The notes below the pieces were generated by a model. That model was given only the letters and a program-made list of their open reading frames with translations. It was not told the origin of the DNA and did not search any database. Below, piece by piece: positions 44,001 through 56,203 of a stretch of 64,000 nt of DNA; position 1 is the first letter of the stretch; the number at the start of each line of letters is the position of its first letter. A program made the position numbers and the translations under genes. The stretch spans positions 1-64,000 of the forward strand of contig JARBJD010000311.1 in NCBI GenBank assembly GCA_033064195.1, read 5' to 3'. Source of the stretch: Blattamonas nauphoetae (lineage: Eukaryota; Preaxostyla; Oxymonadida).

Positions 44001-45825
44001 AAATGGGTTGATCAGATGAAAATGGGATCCCATGAAAAAGGAGAATTAACTGAAAAAGAACATGGAGTACTCAAATAGGTGCGTTGACATACCCAGAGGC
44101 GGCTTCTGGAACTGGAGACGGGCTTGGGCTTGGAGCTGGGGCGACGCCGAATTGTTTCTCTTCCTGTTCATGTTCCAAAGTGGTTGGAGCGTGTGTTTTT
44201 GAGAAAGTTGGGACATTCTCAATCAAAACACCGTCAAAGAAGCCAGCAGTGACCTTCATTCTGTTCTGAGTGAGGGTTCCAGTCTTGTCAGAGCAAATTG
44301 TGGTTGCTCCTCCCATCGTCTCGCAGGATGACAGCACACGCACCAAGTTGTTATCCTTGAGCATCTTCTTCATCGAATAAGCGAGAGAGATGGTGACAGC
44401 CAGTGGGAGACCTTCAGGCACAGCCATCACAATAATCGTAACAGCGATGATGAAGTAATCGACGAGGAGAAGCCAGAATTCTCCGGTTTTGAACTGTTCG
44501 CTTTCACGAGCTCCAGAGATGGCCCAGAAGATAATCAGAAGGATGAGAGTGAGACCAGCAGCGACGAAGCCGAAGTATCCAATATCTGCGAGGATGAGAC
44601 ATTAAGAGAGAAGATGAAGGGATGAAGATTGATACGATGAAAATATGAGAAAAACGATAATTGACAACGATATCTGTGGTTATTGTGGAATGATCGACAT
44701 ACATTTTGAAAGTTTGTCCAGCTTCACTTGAAGGGGAGTTTGTGTTCTCTCCTCAGCAGCAGTCAACACAGCTTGCTTGAGAATACCGAATTGAGTGTTC
44801 ATTCCAACACTGAGCACAAGCATTCTCCCAAACCCTGTTTGCACTTTGCATCCACAGAGCATGAATGGATGGGTTTCTGGCGATTTCTTGATCAAGTCTG
44901 ATTCTCCTGTCATTGCAGCTTCGTCACAGTTAATGTTGTTCGCTTCGAGACAGAGTCCATCGGCGGGGAGGACATCTCCAGTTGTGACGGCGAGAACGTC
45001 ACCAACCTGAGAGATATAAGCATGAAAAAGAGTGTGATGGTTGGAGAGACGCGAAGAGAGGTAGAGAAGCGATTGGAAGTGGAATGACGTGAAAATGGAA
45101 GAGTTGAAGTGGAATGGGAAAAGTTGGTATTCACACCGTTAGATCAAAAATGGAGATTTGGGTTGGCTGCCCGTTACGAGTGACGAGGATAGAACGTTCC
45201 TTTTGTCTGGCATTCAGTTTCTGGAACTGCTTTTCTTGTGAGTAAGTGTTTGCTGCTCCGACGACTATATAGTGGGAGGATGGTAGAATAAATGAAATAT
45301 GGAAAATAAAATGGCAATATAAAAATGTATTTTCGAAATATCAACACAATAGTCAAGAAAATAACAAGAATTTCATCAAACTTGTGACGATCAGAACGGT
45401 GATGAGAATGGCTGTTCCATCAAGCCATGAGAGATCTTTTCCAAATTCAACAGCAAAGGCGATGATCAACGATACAGCAGCGAGGACCATCAAAATAATA
45501 AGTGTAAAATCACAAAAAGCCTCTCCCCAAAGCCGCATGAAAGACTTCGTTTTAGGAGACGGGAACTCGTTTCGACCATAACTAATCACAAAAGGAGATG
45601 AAACATTCCATAAATAACAAATGCCGTGGCATACACGGACTCACGAGTCTCTTTGTGGAGTGTGGCATCAGTCAAACCATTCATGGAAGAATCGAGGTTT
45701 TCCATGATAGTCTGAGTCCCTCCGAGCTTTTTAAGTTCGTTAATGTCCTTGTCACGCAATAGTTCTTCGATGGTAGGAACGGAGGGCCAATTTGCCGGCT
45801 TTGTTACAGTGGTCGTTTCGGCCAT
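41091..45825 (-). CDS. Plasma-membrane-type Ca2+-ATPase (P2B) with Lys/Glu-rich tail
   Basis: Eight exons read in consistent phase: 45641-45825, 45382-45581, 45137-45264, 44703-45006, 44093-44585, 43629-43978, 42363-43526 and 41091-42205, giving 1312 residues. The enzyme pumps Ca2+ out of the cytosol at the cost of ATP. Hallmarks are YGRNEFPSPK, MTGES, the VPEGLP ion-site helix, the phosphorylation motif DKTGTLT near residue 372, KGAS, TGDGTNDAPALS and ten hydrophobic spans. A Pro/Ser loop (VAPAPSPSPSPVPE) follows the phosphorylation site. Residues from about 1063 onward are a Lys/Glu repeat tail instead of a recognisable calmodulin-binding tail. Introns are 59-157 nt. The start at ATG 45825 is preferred over an upstream GTG. 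Confidence 0.93.
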
Positions 45826-46076
45826 TGTGATCTCAATAATACAACCCACAATAAGGTTTAGCGCCGGGTCGACTCGCTACTTTCGACGTTAATAGAGCCA
45901 TATCTTCTATTGATTGCGTATATGTCCATTAATCATCATTTCGGATGGTTTCTGTGTCCTTAACCTCTGAATAAACGGGACCATTCTCCCCGAAACGTAA
46001 TGACGAGCTGTAAACAAATAGCCTTTCTCGGAAATCTCTTCACTGGACCCTCTCACCCGTTTTTTCATTCGGAAAG
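45826..46076. promoter_or_regulatory. Divergent promoter interval (Ca2+-ATPase / Kazal gene)
   Basis: This 251-bp gap separates two head-to-head ATGs and must hold both promoters. No single motif stands out. Confidence 0.5.
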
Positions 46077-49028
46077 ATGTGTATTCTCCTTGTCTTCCTC
46101 CCCCTGCTCGATGCTTTCCGATTGAAGAAAGTTTGTCTATTTTTGCCTCAATCATTGCCATCACAGCTTGGAATTGACATCAATCTTTTTACCGAAGCTA
46201 ATGAAACTGATTCATCAGAAAGGATTCCATCACGAGCACAGCCCTCTCGAATTCCATTCGAGAACCAGCGCATGAAACTCTCTGTGGATACGACCAAACC
46301 TCAAGACGAACCTCCCGCACCGCCTCCTCCACCAATGGACGTAAACAAATTTCTCGATGAAATCCGTCCAAATCTCTTTCCAAAACTGGATCTAGATCCA
46401 ACATTTGACACGATCCATGAGCCACAAATGCCCAACGAATACCCTCAATATTACCCATTTTCACCCCAAAATCAATACTCTTATCCACAGCAATCTCAGC
46501 CATCATATCAACAACCCCAATATCAACAACAACATCCCTCACAACGGTCCACCTATCAACCACCTTCCCCCTCGCCCCCTCCCCCTCTCACACCATCCCA
46601 GTTCCCTGCCTCAACCAGACGCAGATTTCTCGATGCTATCACCGCCGAAAACCAGCCATCATCGTCACAAGGGTCTCCACAATTTGGGTCGTATTTTTAC
46701 GGCAATTCTCCGCGTTCCAAGCAATACATCTCCACAATTGATTCAATCAATCCAGTGCTCTCACTGAACGGAGACAGAATGAGTGGACTTGTCGGAAACG
46801 AGCAACCTGAAATAGACACCCTCCAACCAGTTTCAGACCAAAAATCTGAAAAAAGAATTCCGGACGTTCAGGCAATAAAGGGTCCAAAGCAAAAACGCGG
46901 CTTTTTTGAGAAGGAAGGAGTCTCACAGAGTGATTCTGTGGGGAGAACAGGAGAGAATAGAATTGAGGAAAGGGAGAGGAAGAGAGCCGAAATAGGAAGT
47001 TCGGAAATTCGTCCACCACTTCCAGAATCGATCCTTCTTCCGCTCAGAGCGAATTCCCTTTCACCAACCTTCTTTTTGGACGAGGAGGATGAGTTATGTC
47101 CAAACAACAAGAAAACAGAACCGCAGACGACAGAAACCGAACCGCAGACGACAGAAATCGACCCACAACAATCCTCAACTGACTCCGCCGACCCATCTTC
47201 CACTTCCCCATCCATCTCCACACCTCCCTCGCTCTCCCAGCCATCACCCTCCGTCCAGATCACATCTCGACTCCATCCACGCCCCATGCAGAACAAGCCC
47301 ACGTTCACAAAAACATCAAAATCTTCTTATTCGTCGGGTGGGACGGAAGCACGATCAGCAACGATGACTTCGCAATTCCAGAAATCAGACGCAGATGAGA
47401 AGGAATTGGAGGGTTTGAAGAATTCGAGTCGTGTGCAGTTCGACGAGATGTTGGGAGGAGTGGAGGTGGAGAAGATGGAGTTGGATGGGAAAGGATTGTT
47501 GTTGGAGAAGATGGACGAAGACTATTTTGGGAAGACAGAAATGGACTTCTCGTCATTTCCTTCCTTCGCTCCTCCCTCCCCTCCAACCACCTCTCCCACA
47601 ACCTCCCCTCCCTCCTTCTCCATCCCCACCCCAACCCCTCCCCCTTCCATTCTTTCAAACCCTTTCTTCTCCTCATCCGACCTCGAATCGATCCAACCCA
47701 TAATGCTCACCCCCCTCATGGCCTCCGACCCTTATTATTCACCCTCCTCTCGTCTGGAGAAGGACCGGAAGAGAGACAGAGACGAGAAAGACAGGAGAGA
47801 CAAGCCGAAGGGAAGAGAGACCAAGAAATGCTCTTTTGATGTGGATTGCATGAGTGGGGAGATGTGCTAGTATGGTCCATCCATTTTTCCCGATTTTTCG
47901 ATCCCGTCATTCGATCGGTGAGTGTTTTTTGTCTTCTTATCATTTATTCTATCTGTGTCGTTGGAGATCATTCTCTCTCTCACTCTCTCACATCTCTCAG
48001 CAAAGCAGATGGCGTGTGCTGGAATCACACCATCGAAGGTGTCTGTGCTCCAATCGTCGAGTTCTGCACGGACGACGAACACGCCCACGTTGCTCGACCT
48101 CTCGACGGATCTGCTCCTTCTGTGGTGTGTCTCCCTCATCAACTCTCGCTTCTGTCGTCTTCATCTTCATACGTGTTTTTCATTTCTCTCTTCACTTTCT
48201 CGTCTTCTTCTTCTTCTTCTTCTCTCATCTCTCTCTTTCTTTCATCCCTTCTCTTCTTTCAGCCTGTTCTGTGTGGATGTGACGGTGCAGATTACATTTC
48301 TGTCTGCCAGGCCCACAAAAACAGAGTCAACATCGACTTCAATGGCCGATGCGCCGACAAACGTGTGACACACCTCTCTCTCTCTTCTCACTCTTCATCA
48401 ATCTTTCATCTTCCCCTCTCTTCATACTTCATCTTCTCAATCTCTCTCCATCTCTCCAGCTCCCCCTTCCTCACCCGCCGAAGTCGAGGAACAAGATTTC
48501 CGCCGATTCCAATCCAAACGCTCATCATTCGACAATCCACGCCAGCTCCACGCACGCTACGACACCAAACCAACCAAAGCAGATTCGTTCTCGCCTCGTC
48601 TTCCTTCGTCTTCGTCGTATTCTCCGTCCAGAAGCGGGACAGGAGGGAGTTATGGAGGAAAGAAGTGTGGGATGGAGGGAGGGAGTGGAAGGATGGGGTT
48701 GGGTGTTGGGTGAGTGGAGGTTTTCGTTTCTACATCGTTTCTTGTGTTTATCGTTTTTCATTTTTCAATCTCTCATTCTCATCTCTGTTCATCTCTCACC
48801 TTCCCTTTCATTCACCGTCTCCGAACTCTACTCATCTCCAGCTCACCCTCCGCCAACGACGGTTATCTGAAGCACACCAGCACAGGCAGTCCCACTCAGG
48901 CGAAGGGCTATTCCTACAATTCTCCTTCGTCTGTCCGTTCGAGTCGGTCAGGCTCGTCGGAGCCGGTGACTTTCAGAGATGGGCCTGCTTCGTCTATGTA
49001 CAGACAACCGGCAGGAGGAAGGAGATAG
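46077..49028 (+). CDS. Secreted proline-rich protein with Kazal-type domain, five exons
   Basis: Exons 46077-47869, 48001-48124, 48263-48362, 48460-48709 and 48842-49028 join in phase with good GT-AG sites and end in TAG, giving 817 residues. The first 14 residues form a signal peptide (MCILLVFLPLLDAF). A long Pro/Gln/Ser-rich, probably disordered region follows. Then comes a Cys-rich module that begins at CSFDVDCMSGEMCYK, continues through CAPIVEFC and ends in a Kazal core (VLCGCDGADYISVCQAHK, later FNGRC). Kazal domains inhibit serine proteases through a loop between cysteines. A Ser/Gly/Arg-rich tail follows. An extracellular inhibitor or matrix role is inferred. Confidence 0.8.
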
Positions 49029-49145
49029 AGTTTCGTCATGTCTCGTCTCTTCTTTTGTTTGATGCTTTTCCGAAACAATCTAGTGAAATTTGCACATGTT
49101 TTAAGTTTCGAGCAAGATCCAACCATCTCATTTTTCTCCGAGTTG

Positions 49146-51379
49146 ATGCTGCCAACACAAACACAATCAACGATTTCAAGCCCTGCATACACTAGTCACA
49201 CCGCTGATGGACTGGTCTGGATCATTCTTGATGAATTTGAATTCACCTACGGGACTTAGTCTCGACTGTCATTCCCATTCGTTTTCACATCCTTTTAATG
49301 TCTTTTAATCTCTTTTCAATGATCGTAAACCGTCTTTCAATTATTATTTTTCAGATGGAGGAATTCAAGAGATGTGAAAGTGAGTCCAAGAATGGCGATG
49401 AAACTGTCCAATTCAAGATCGCTCATTCTGTGTTCAATATTCTCACATCAGGTCTGTCACATGATTTCCTCACAATTATTTGAATTATTTCCGAACTCCC
49501 TGTTTTGATTTGGATTGTTGATTTCTTCGTTCTTGTGATATCTCAGATCCATCTCAAATGAAAGAACGAAGTTCGATTGGGATTCGGAGTGGATTGTTGG
49601 AGAGATTTTCGGAGCGTCTTTCTTCGGATTGTTCAACCCCTCTCTCTGTGTGTCTCTCTTCTTCTCTCCATATGATGATGTTTCTGATTCTCTTTCTGAT
49701 TCTCTTTTTTATTCTCTTTGTGATTCTTTTTATGATTGATTGTGTGATGGATTGTATGTGTTCAGGGAGTTCTGTCGAGTGTGGTTGGAGTGATGGTGAC
49801 ATCGGTGTCGGAGGGACGACCTCGACTTCGGAGTGACTTGATTCCTTCTCTGCTTGCGCTCTCCTCCGTTTGTTCCTCTCTTTCTTCATTTCTTCTATTT
49901 CTCCTTCTTTCCCCTGTTCTCGTTGTTGTTCTCGTTGTTTTTTGTGTTGATCAGCATGCAGACAGTTCGTTGTCGACACCAGCCACTCACTCACTTGGGT
50001 CTGATCTCTTCTCTCTTCTTCATCATTCTTTCCTCTCTTCTCTCTCTCCAACTGTTTTGCTTTCTTTTGTTTTGTTTTGATTACTTTTGATTTGTGTTTG
50101 GAGTCTTCTGTGTGGAGGAAGTCTTTCGTGTGTGGAAGTGGAGGGAGTGTTGAGTTCGGGAATTGTTGAGAGACTTTGCACTCGAATTGAACGTGAAGAT
50201 GAAAGTGAAAGTGAAAGTGGGTCAGTGGATGTTCTTCCGACTCTTGTTGTTTTGGACCAATTGTGCAGTGGCCTTCGCTCTCACATTGACAACGAACAGC
50301 ATTCGGAATCAACTGACAAGAAGAATGAAGAATGGAAAGAAGATTCGTTCTCGCTGACTCGTCGTTGTGGATTCGCACTTGCTCGAATTGAGAAGGCAGT
50401 TCTCACTCTTGGTCAGTCACTCAGAAATCGACGTACAGATCCATCGACACACCTCGTTCAAGAAAAAGTGGGAGGAATCATGTTTCGTCACTTCTTCTCT
50501 TCGATCCCAGCTCCATCGAAGAAAGAGATTGGACAAATTGGAATTGATTTGGCAGCTGTTCGGAGGGAGATGGAGGACAAAATGAGACAAATGGAGATGC
50601 GAGAGAAGGAAAGAGAGATGGCAGTGAAGAAAGCGGAAGAGGAGAGACAGAGAGAGTTCTCGAGGAAGATGAGAGAGATGGAATCAGAAAGAGAGAATGA
50701 GAAAAGAGAGATGGAAGAGATGAAGAGGATGAACGAAAAATGGATTGAAGAAGGACGACAGAGGGAAGAAGAAGGGAAGAGAGAAGAAGAAAGGAAGAGA
50801 AAGGAAGATGAAGAGCGACGAAGGAATGTGAAGGAAGGAGCAGCAGCAATCGAAGTGTTCCAACACGAAAAGTTCACTGTCGCTGGTAGTGTCTTCACAA
50901 AAACGGAATCATCCGATCATCATCTTCTCTCGTATTCATTCGGAGCTGTTATCGTGCGAATCACTTTCATCATTCAAGCCATCAAAGGCGAGTTTGATTT
51001 CGGATTGATCTCAACCTATCAGACAGAAAAGGCAAAGACTGGACAGAAATGGTTCGGAAATATGAAAGGAGGAGCTGGATGGTATTCAAACGGTCGAACA
51101 GCCTATCAGAACGGCAAATCATTCCACAACGGATCAGCATGCAAGGAAGGAGCAGTTGGACAGCGAGTGGTGATGGAGGCAGATGGACGAGAAGGAAAGC
51201 GAACATTGAAGCTGTCGCAAGATGGAGAGACACAGCCAGTCTTCTTCTCCAACATTCCGGTTCCTTTCCGTTTTATTTTCTATCCATTCACAGAAGGGAA
51301 CTCGGTTGATATTGTGTCAACTGAAGTGCTTCGAGAGCCATCGATGGTTGGAGGGAGTTTGGAAGTGGTGATGGACTAA
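49146..51379 (+). CDS. Copy C: six-exon coiled-coil protein with SPRY-like C-terminal domain
   Basis: Exons are 49146-49214, 49355-49451, 49547-49647, 49766-49867, 49955-49998 and 50104-51379 (562 residues). Exons 1-5 have the same lengths as in copies A and B, which supports the gene model strongly. The head includes KRCESESKNGDETV and IGIRSGLLERFSERL. The middle is helical with an acidic Ser/Glu patch (EDESESESGS). A Glu/Arg/Lys coiled coil follows, then the SPRY-like domain (FGAVIVRITFIIQAI, WFGNMKGGAGW, VGQRVVMEADGR, FFSNIPVPFRF). The gene follows the Kazal gene on the same strand by about 120 bp. No enzyme motif is visible. Confidence 0.8.
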
Positions 51380-51698
51380 TCCGAGTTCTTCTCTCTTCAC
51401 TCTCGCTTTCACTTCACTCCTCTTTCTTTCAGTAGACAATTCACAGAACCCAACTTTCTAGTTCATTTTTCTTGCTCCAATATCTCTGCAAACAAGAAGA
51501 TAACACGACGACGAGACATGCCAAAGGATCAAACAATGAATAAACACGAAAATAATTGAAACAAGTGCTGAGCGCGTTTGATCGATTCTGAAACGAAAAC
51601 AAAACAGAATCATCGAAACGAAGTCATAACAATTCATTCATCCATCACAACAAATCGTCCCCACTTCTCAGCCACGTCCGATGCAGATGCTGTTCGTT
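51380..51698. other. 0.3-kb convergent gap
   Basis: This lies between the 3' ends of copy C and the 1394-residue gene. It is AT-rich and I see no feature. Confidence 0.6.
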
Positions 51699-54600
51699 TC
51701 AGGATTTCTTCGAAATATCAATCGTCGATTCGTGTCTGCTCAGTTTCGGATTTGAGGACCGCTGTGGTGTTGTTCCCGGAATCTCTCGAAACGCCGGCGA
51801 TGAATTGGAGGTCTGCAGTTTCGTCGTCTTCGCGAGTGAAGAATGGCGAGACAAACCATTTGGGGGAGTGTTGCATTCGTCGTCCAGCTGATACGACGAT
51901 GCCACGTGCGTCGGCCTCTGATTCACCATCGTCCGCTTTCTCTGTTCCGTGTCGGTCGATGAGTCACCAACGATGGCTGGTGAGTGGCTGCCAGAATCGA
52001 GATCGTTCAATGACGTCGTCGATGATCTTCGACTCGACTCGTTCGATCCCAAACCATATCCCAATTTCTGAGCCAGAAACGAGTTCTTTTCCTGAAGTCT
52101 TGCCATCACCTGCGCCATCTTCTCGTCCGACATCGAGCGAGTCGGATTCATCTTCGAACTTGCGAAATTGAATGTTTTCCGAATTCGCGGTTTCCCCACA
52201 TTCTCAATCACCTCCTCTTCTTCATCATTCTCTTTCTCGCTCTTCGTGTTCTTCGTGTTCTTCCCTTTTCCTGTCCGCCGACCAAGATCACTCTCGCTGA
52301 TGTCTTCCACTCTCCAATTCGCAATCTGTTTCGGCTTCGGTTTTGACTTGGCTCGTGTCTTCGCTTTCGCCTGCCTCGCCTCTGCTGCACGTCCCAGCTC
52401 CAGTTCCTTTTGTTCCTCTTCTTTCTGTTTCTCCTCTTCCTCCTTTCTCTTCTCAAGTTCCTTCTTCTCCTCCATTTCATTCCTCCGAATCGGGTTCATT
52501 CTCTCCGCCTGCCTCCTCCTCTCTTCTTCCTCTTTCCGACTCTCCTCTTTCTCCTTCACCTTCCGTCGGATCACCTCCCTCTCCGACGACGACACCACCA
52601 GCCCTGCCATCGCCAACCGATGCTCCTCGAGATTCACTTGGATCTCCTCGTTCGACTTCTCCAACACAAACCGCGTCATGTCCAAATACGTCTCCATATC
52701 AAACTCGCTCGCCATCTCCTCGTCTCCTCCCTCTTCCACCACTCCATCGTCCTCTGCCTTCTGTTTCATCGTTTCCGCGATGTTGTTCAGCATTTCCTGT
52801 GCAATCTCGTTTTCGTCCTCGTCGTCTTCTTCATCATCTGTCACTGCATTCATCACAAATCGGGTGTCGATCCCAAACTGTCTTTCTCGTCCTGTCTTCA
52901 CATCTGCACGTGGTTCTGCTTCCATCAGTTGGAGGAGTTCGTCTTCGTCTTGTTCTTCTGCGGCTTCCGCTTCCTTTTCCGCTTTCTTTTTGATTGTCAA
53001 GACTGCTGCCTCCCTCTCCTCTTCATCCAAGTCAAGCAGAGCAAACGACACAATCTCTCGTGTTGCATTTCGACTCTCACTCTCACTCAGTTCCTCTTCT
53101 TCATCTCCTTTCTTCTTCTTCTTCTTCTCATCCACACGAACAACCACGTACGGCGTCAGGTCCGCCTCGTCCATGACATCCGTGTAATCCGTGACAAGCT
53201 GAACTTCCCCAAATTCGTCCTCAATCTCATCCTCCAACACAAACACTCCTTTCTCCTTGTCTTCCTTCCTTTCCAACTGTCCCTTGATCGGCGACAGCTG
53301 ACACGCAATCTGGACAGGCGTGTAAGTGTTGATATCGAGTGGACAAAGTGTGGTAGCGTCGTTCACGACAAACGACTTGTGGAGGCGAAGAGCTGAGATC
53401 GAGTCCCGCACGAGAGGGTTCTTTTGGTTGTTGAGTGAGACGAAAGCGATGGCCTTGCAGATGATGAAAGTGGGAGTGTAGACATTGACGACAGTGAAGA
53501 GACGCTGGAACATGTTCATTCGATCGGCCGATTCGTCTTTCTCATTCTCTTCCTTCGACGATCTCTTTGTTTGGCTTCCTGTCTTTGGCTCGGGTTCCAC
53601 TTCTGCTTCCGCATCCTTCCGCAACGACTCTCCACGTGAAGTCTCCCTCTTCCCTTCCTCCTCTTCCCCTTTCTTTTCCTCCTTCTCTCCCTCCATCTCC
53701 AAAATAGAGATGAGTCCTTGCTTCAACAAATCATTTTTCGTCTCCTGTCTGATCAAAGGAGCGAAGAACTGTGCAACGAAAGTCAGATCCTTTGAAAGCG
53801 CATCCTTCGCATCGACGTACGTGTGGAAGTCCATCGACGCCCACATATCGTTTGTGATGACGTCCACACCAGCCACTGACTTCTCGGCTGGCGGGAGTTG
53901 GAGCGAGTAGTGGGATTCGAGCAGGTCAGGCGGAGGGAGAGGGAGCAGAGGGCGAACATAATGTTTCTTGGTTGGTGGGATGAAGACAGCGTCGGGGATG
54001 TGGACATCTTCCTTCGGGATGATGTCGGTGAAGTTTGTGAGAGGGTTGGTTGGAGGAGTCGCTTCCTTTCCATGAAGGTACATCGGAAGGACACATTCAG
54101 ACAGATTGGGCTTGAATTTGGACTCCAATATGTTGGTCCAGAAAGAAGAGAAATCAACGGATCCAGCTTGTTCGATTCCGGATCGGACTTTGCGCATGTT
54201 GGCCAGGTATTGAGAGAAGGGGCGGGAGTTCGGATTGGCGTCGAAGGTGTGCTTAACAGGCACACAAATAAAAGGAAATGATTTCTCCGAATACCCATAA
54301 GGAAGTTCAGGCAGATCGGGGAAATTTCGGGTGCTGATGGAGTGTTCGCGACTCCACAGGTCGAGTGGAGTTGAAGTGACACGAGTTATGAGAAGTGGTG
54401 GATAAAGCGAACTCTCCTTAGTCAGCAGAGGAGTGCTGATTCGGGAGGTGATTTCGAGCATGGGTGACGTGAATTGTCGGAGAATGCGATTGAGGGGAGA
54501 GATTGAGACGGTGAAGAAGAGTGAGTAGCCAAGGAACTGGTCGACCAATCGAATAAATCGGACGCCATAGTCCAAAACAGACGATGACTGCTTCAGTGAG

Positions 54601-55915
54601 AAGGCAGCTGTGATGAGAGGGAAATCCACATCCTCAAAATTAGTCTCATCATCCTCATCATTCGTCCCACTCCCTTCGCTCTCCTCGCGCGACACAAGCG
54701 AGATGACAAGTGGAGCTCGTCTGTCACTGACCAGTGTTGTGCTTTGATAGAAAAACACTCGTTCTTGGAAGAGTCGCACATGGCCCTTCCGAAACGCGTT
54801 TTCCGCAGCCTCAAAATGTCCCTCGCGTGATTCAAAATATTCCCCTTTTGCATCTGTCGCCCGAATCTGCACGCGGAGATGGTGTGGAAGGACGGTATTT
54901 GGTGAGTGACCAACATTTTCGGCGTCTGCCTGCTTTTCTGGTGTATCCTCCATTTCTCTCGCGTTTTTGGATGTTTTTGGGCGGAAAAATCCAGAAATAG
55001 CGTCGAGAGAGTCTGGTTTTTCAGCTTCTTCCGATGCAAGTGCGTTTCTGATGTCTCCGTTAGCTTCGGCCCACAAGAGGCAAATATGGACTTTAATGGG
55101 GCAGTATACAGGCATGACTTGGGCTCTGGAATCGTTTTGGTGGGGCAGATGGGGGATTTCGCGAGGGAGGGCTAAGTGTGATGGGAAGATGCTGTGTTGA
55201 GTGAAATCAAGAAGGAACACTCCCGAGATCTGTTGGTCGGAGAAAATGTCTCCAAAGGTCATCCAGGTCTGCGAATTCGACATCGTTTTTGTCGAATTAT
55301 GGCTTCCCGAAGATGGGCGGGGAAATCCCTTCGAAGGGACGATGGATGATATCCCGGAATGGTATGACATTTTCTTGACGATATCCCGAGTGCGGTCCGT
55401 CATAAGAGGATCGTTGAGGAGAGCATAGACAAGTCGAGGATTCTGGGCTGAATACGCATGGCTGAGTTTGGATGCGAGGAAGAGTTCCTTGTGGCAGAGT
55501 TGAATGCCTTTGACTCCACCTTTGAGCCAGAATTTTAGTGAATTTGGTAGTGTTTGTGCAGCATAGACAAAATCGGCACTTAAAGGCGCAAATACAGGGA
55601 TGTTTGGGGCTGAGCCAAGAATTGAGAAGAGTGTGTCGAGGGGGAAGGTTGTGGATGAACATGAAATGATTTGGAGATCAGGATGAGGCTCAGATGGTGT
55701 GGGTGTGTTTTGGGTTGTTGTTGATAGTGAATGAGTGGAGATATTGTTGATCGGTTCAACGTTGGCGACAGAAAGGCGTAGTTTGTGCCGCAATTGTGAT
55801 TGGCTGGGTGAATACACTGATAAAACATGAAAAAAGTTGAGGGAATACAAAAATCAAATGAATTCCATCGAAAGATTGGTTCTGAAGTGGTGTGTGGAGA
55901 AAGTTCGGTTGTCAT
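51699..55915 (-). CDS. Unrecognised 1394-residue protein with acidic coiled-coil half
   Basis: Exon 1 (55849-55915) starts at the ATG 55915. A 32-nt intron (55817-55848; GTATTC donor, TTATCAG acceptor) leads to exon 2 (51699-55816), and the phase is consistent. The first 700 residues are globular and beta-containing (FRWNSFDFLYSPSQSQL, VKHTFDANPNSRPFSQYL). The rest is Glu/Lys/Arg-rich and mostly coiled coil, with acidic runs (DDEEDDEDENE) and a basic, Ser-rich end. No signal peptide or membrane span is visible. A cytoskeletal or flagellar protein is possible, but I recognise no family. It is one of the longest genes in the window and free of breaks. Confidence 0.7.
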
Positions 55916-56203
55916 CTCCACGGGGTTGTCATTTTGGCGACTGATCCGGACAGAAATAAAACATCTCGATGGTTTCTACAAGTGAACCGGTTGAAAGGGA
56001 TAGGAAAAGTCATATGAACAGACATGGATTAATAGTGAAGAAAGTCGCATTCTCACAACAGCAGCTTCTTTAAATTGAACAAAAGATGACATAAAAGTGG
56101 AGTCCATGGTTGGATGACAGAGAAATTCTGATATTTGGGTCTGTTCATCGACAAAGTCAATGTCGATCGACATCTAAGAAAAAATAAGGGTCAATTCGAA
56201 CTG
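55916..56203. promoter_or_regulatory. Divergent promoter interval
   Basis: This 288-bp gap lies between the head-to-head starts of the 1394-residue gene and the ARM-like gene. A short minus frame (55976-56173) has no support as a gene. Confidence 0.4.

Noticed and set aside
55976-56173. A 65-codon minus-strand frame in the divergent promoter gap
   Set aside because: It has no recognisable domain and no splice link to the 1394-residue gene, whose own first exon is well supported downstream.
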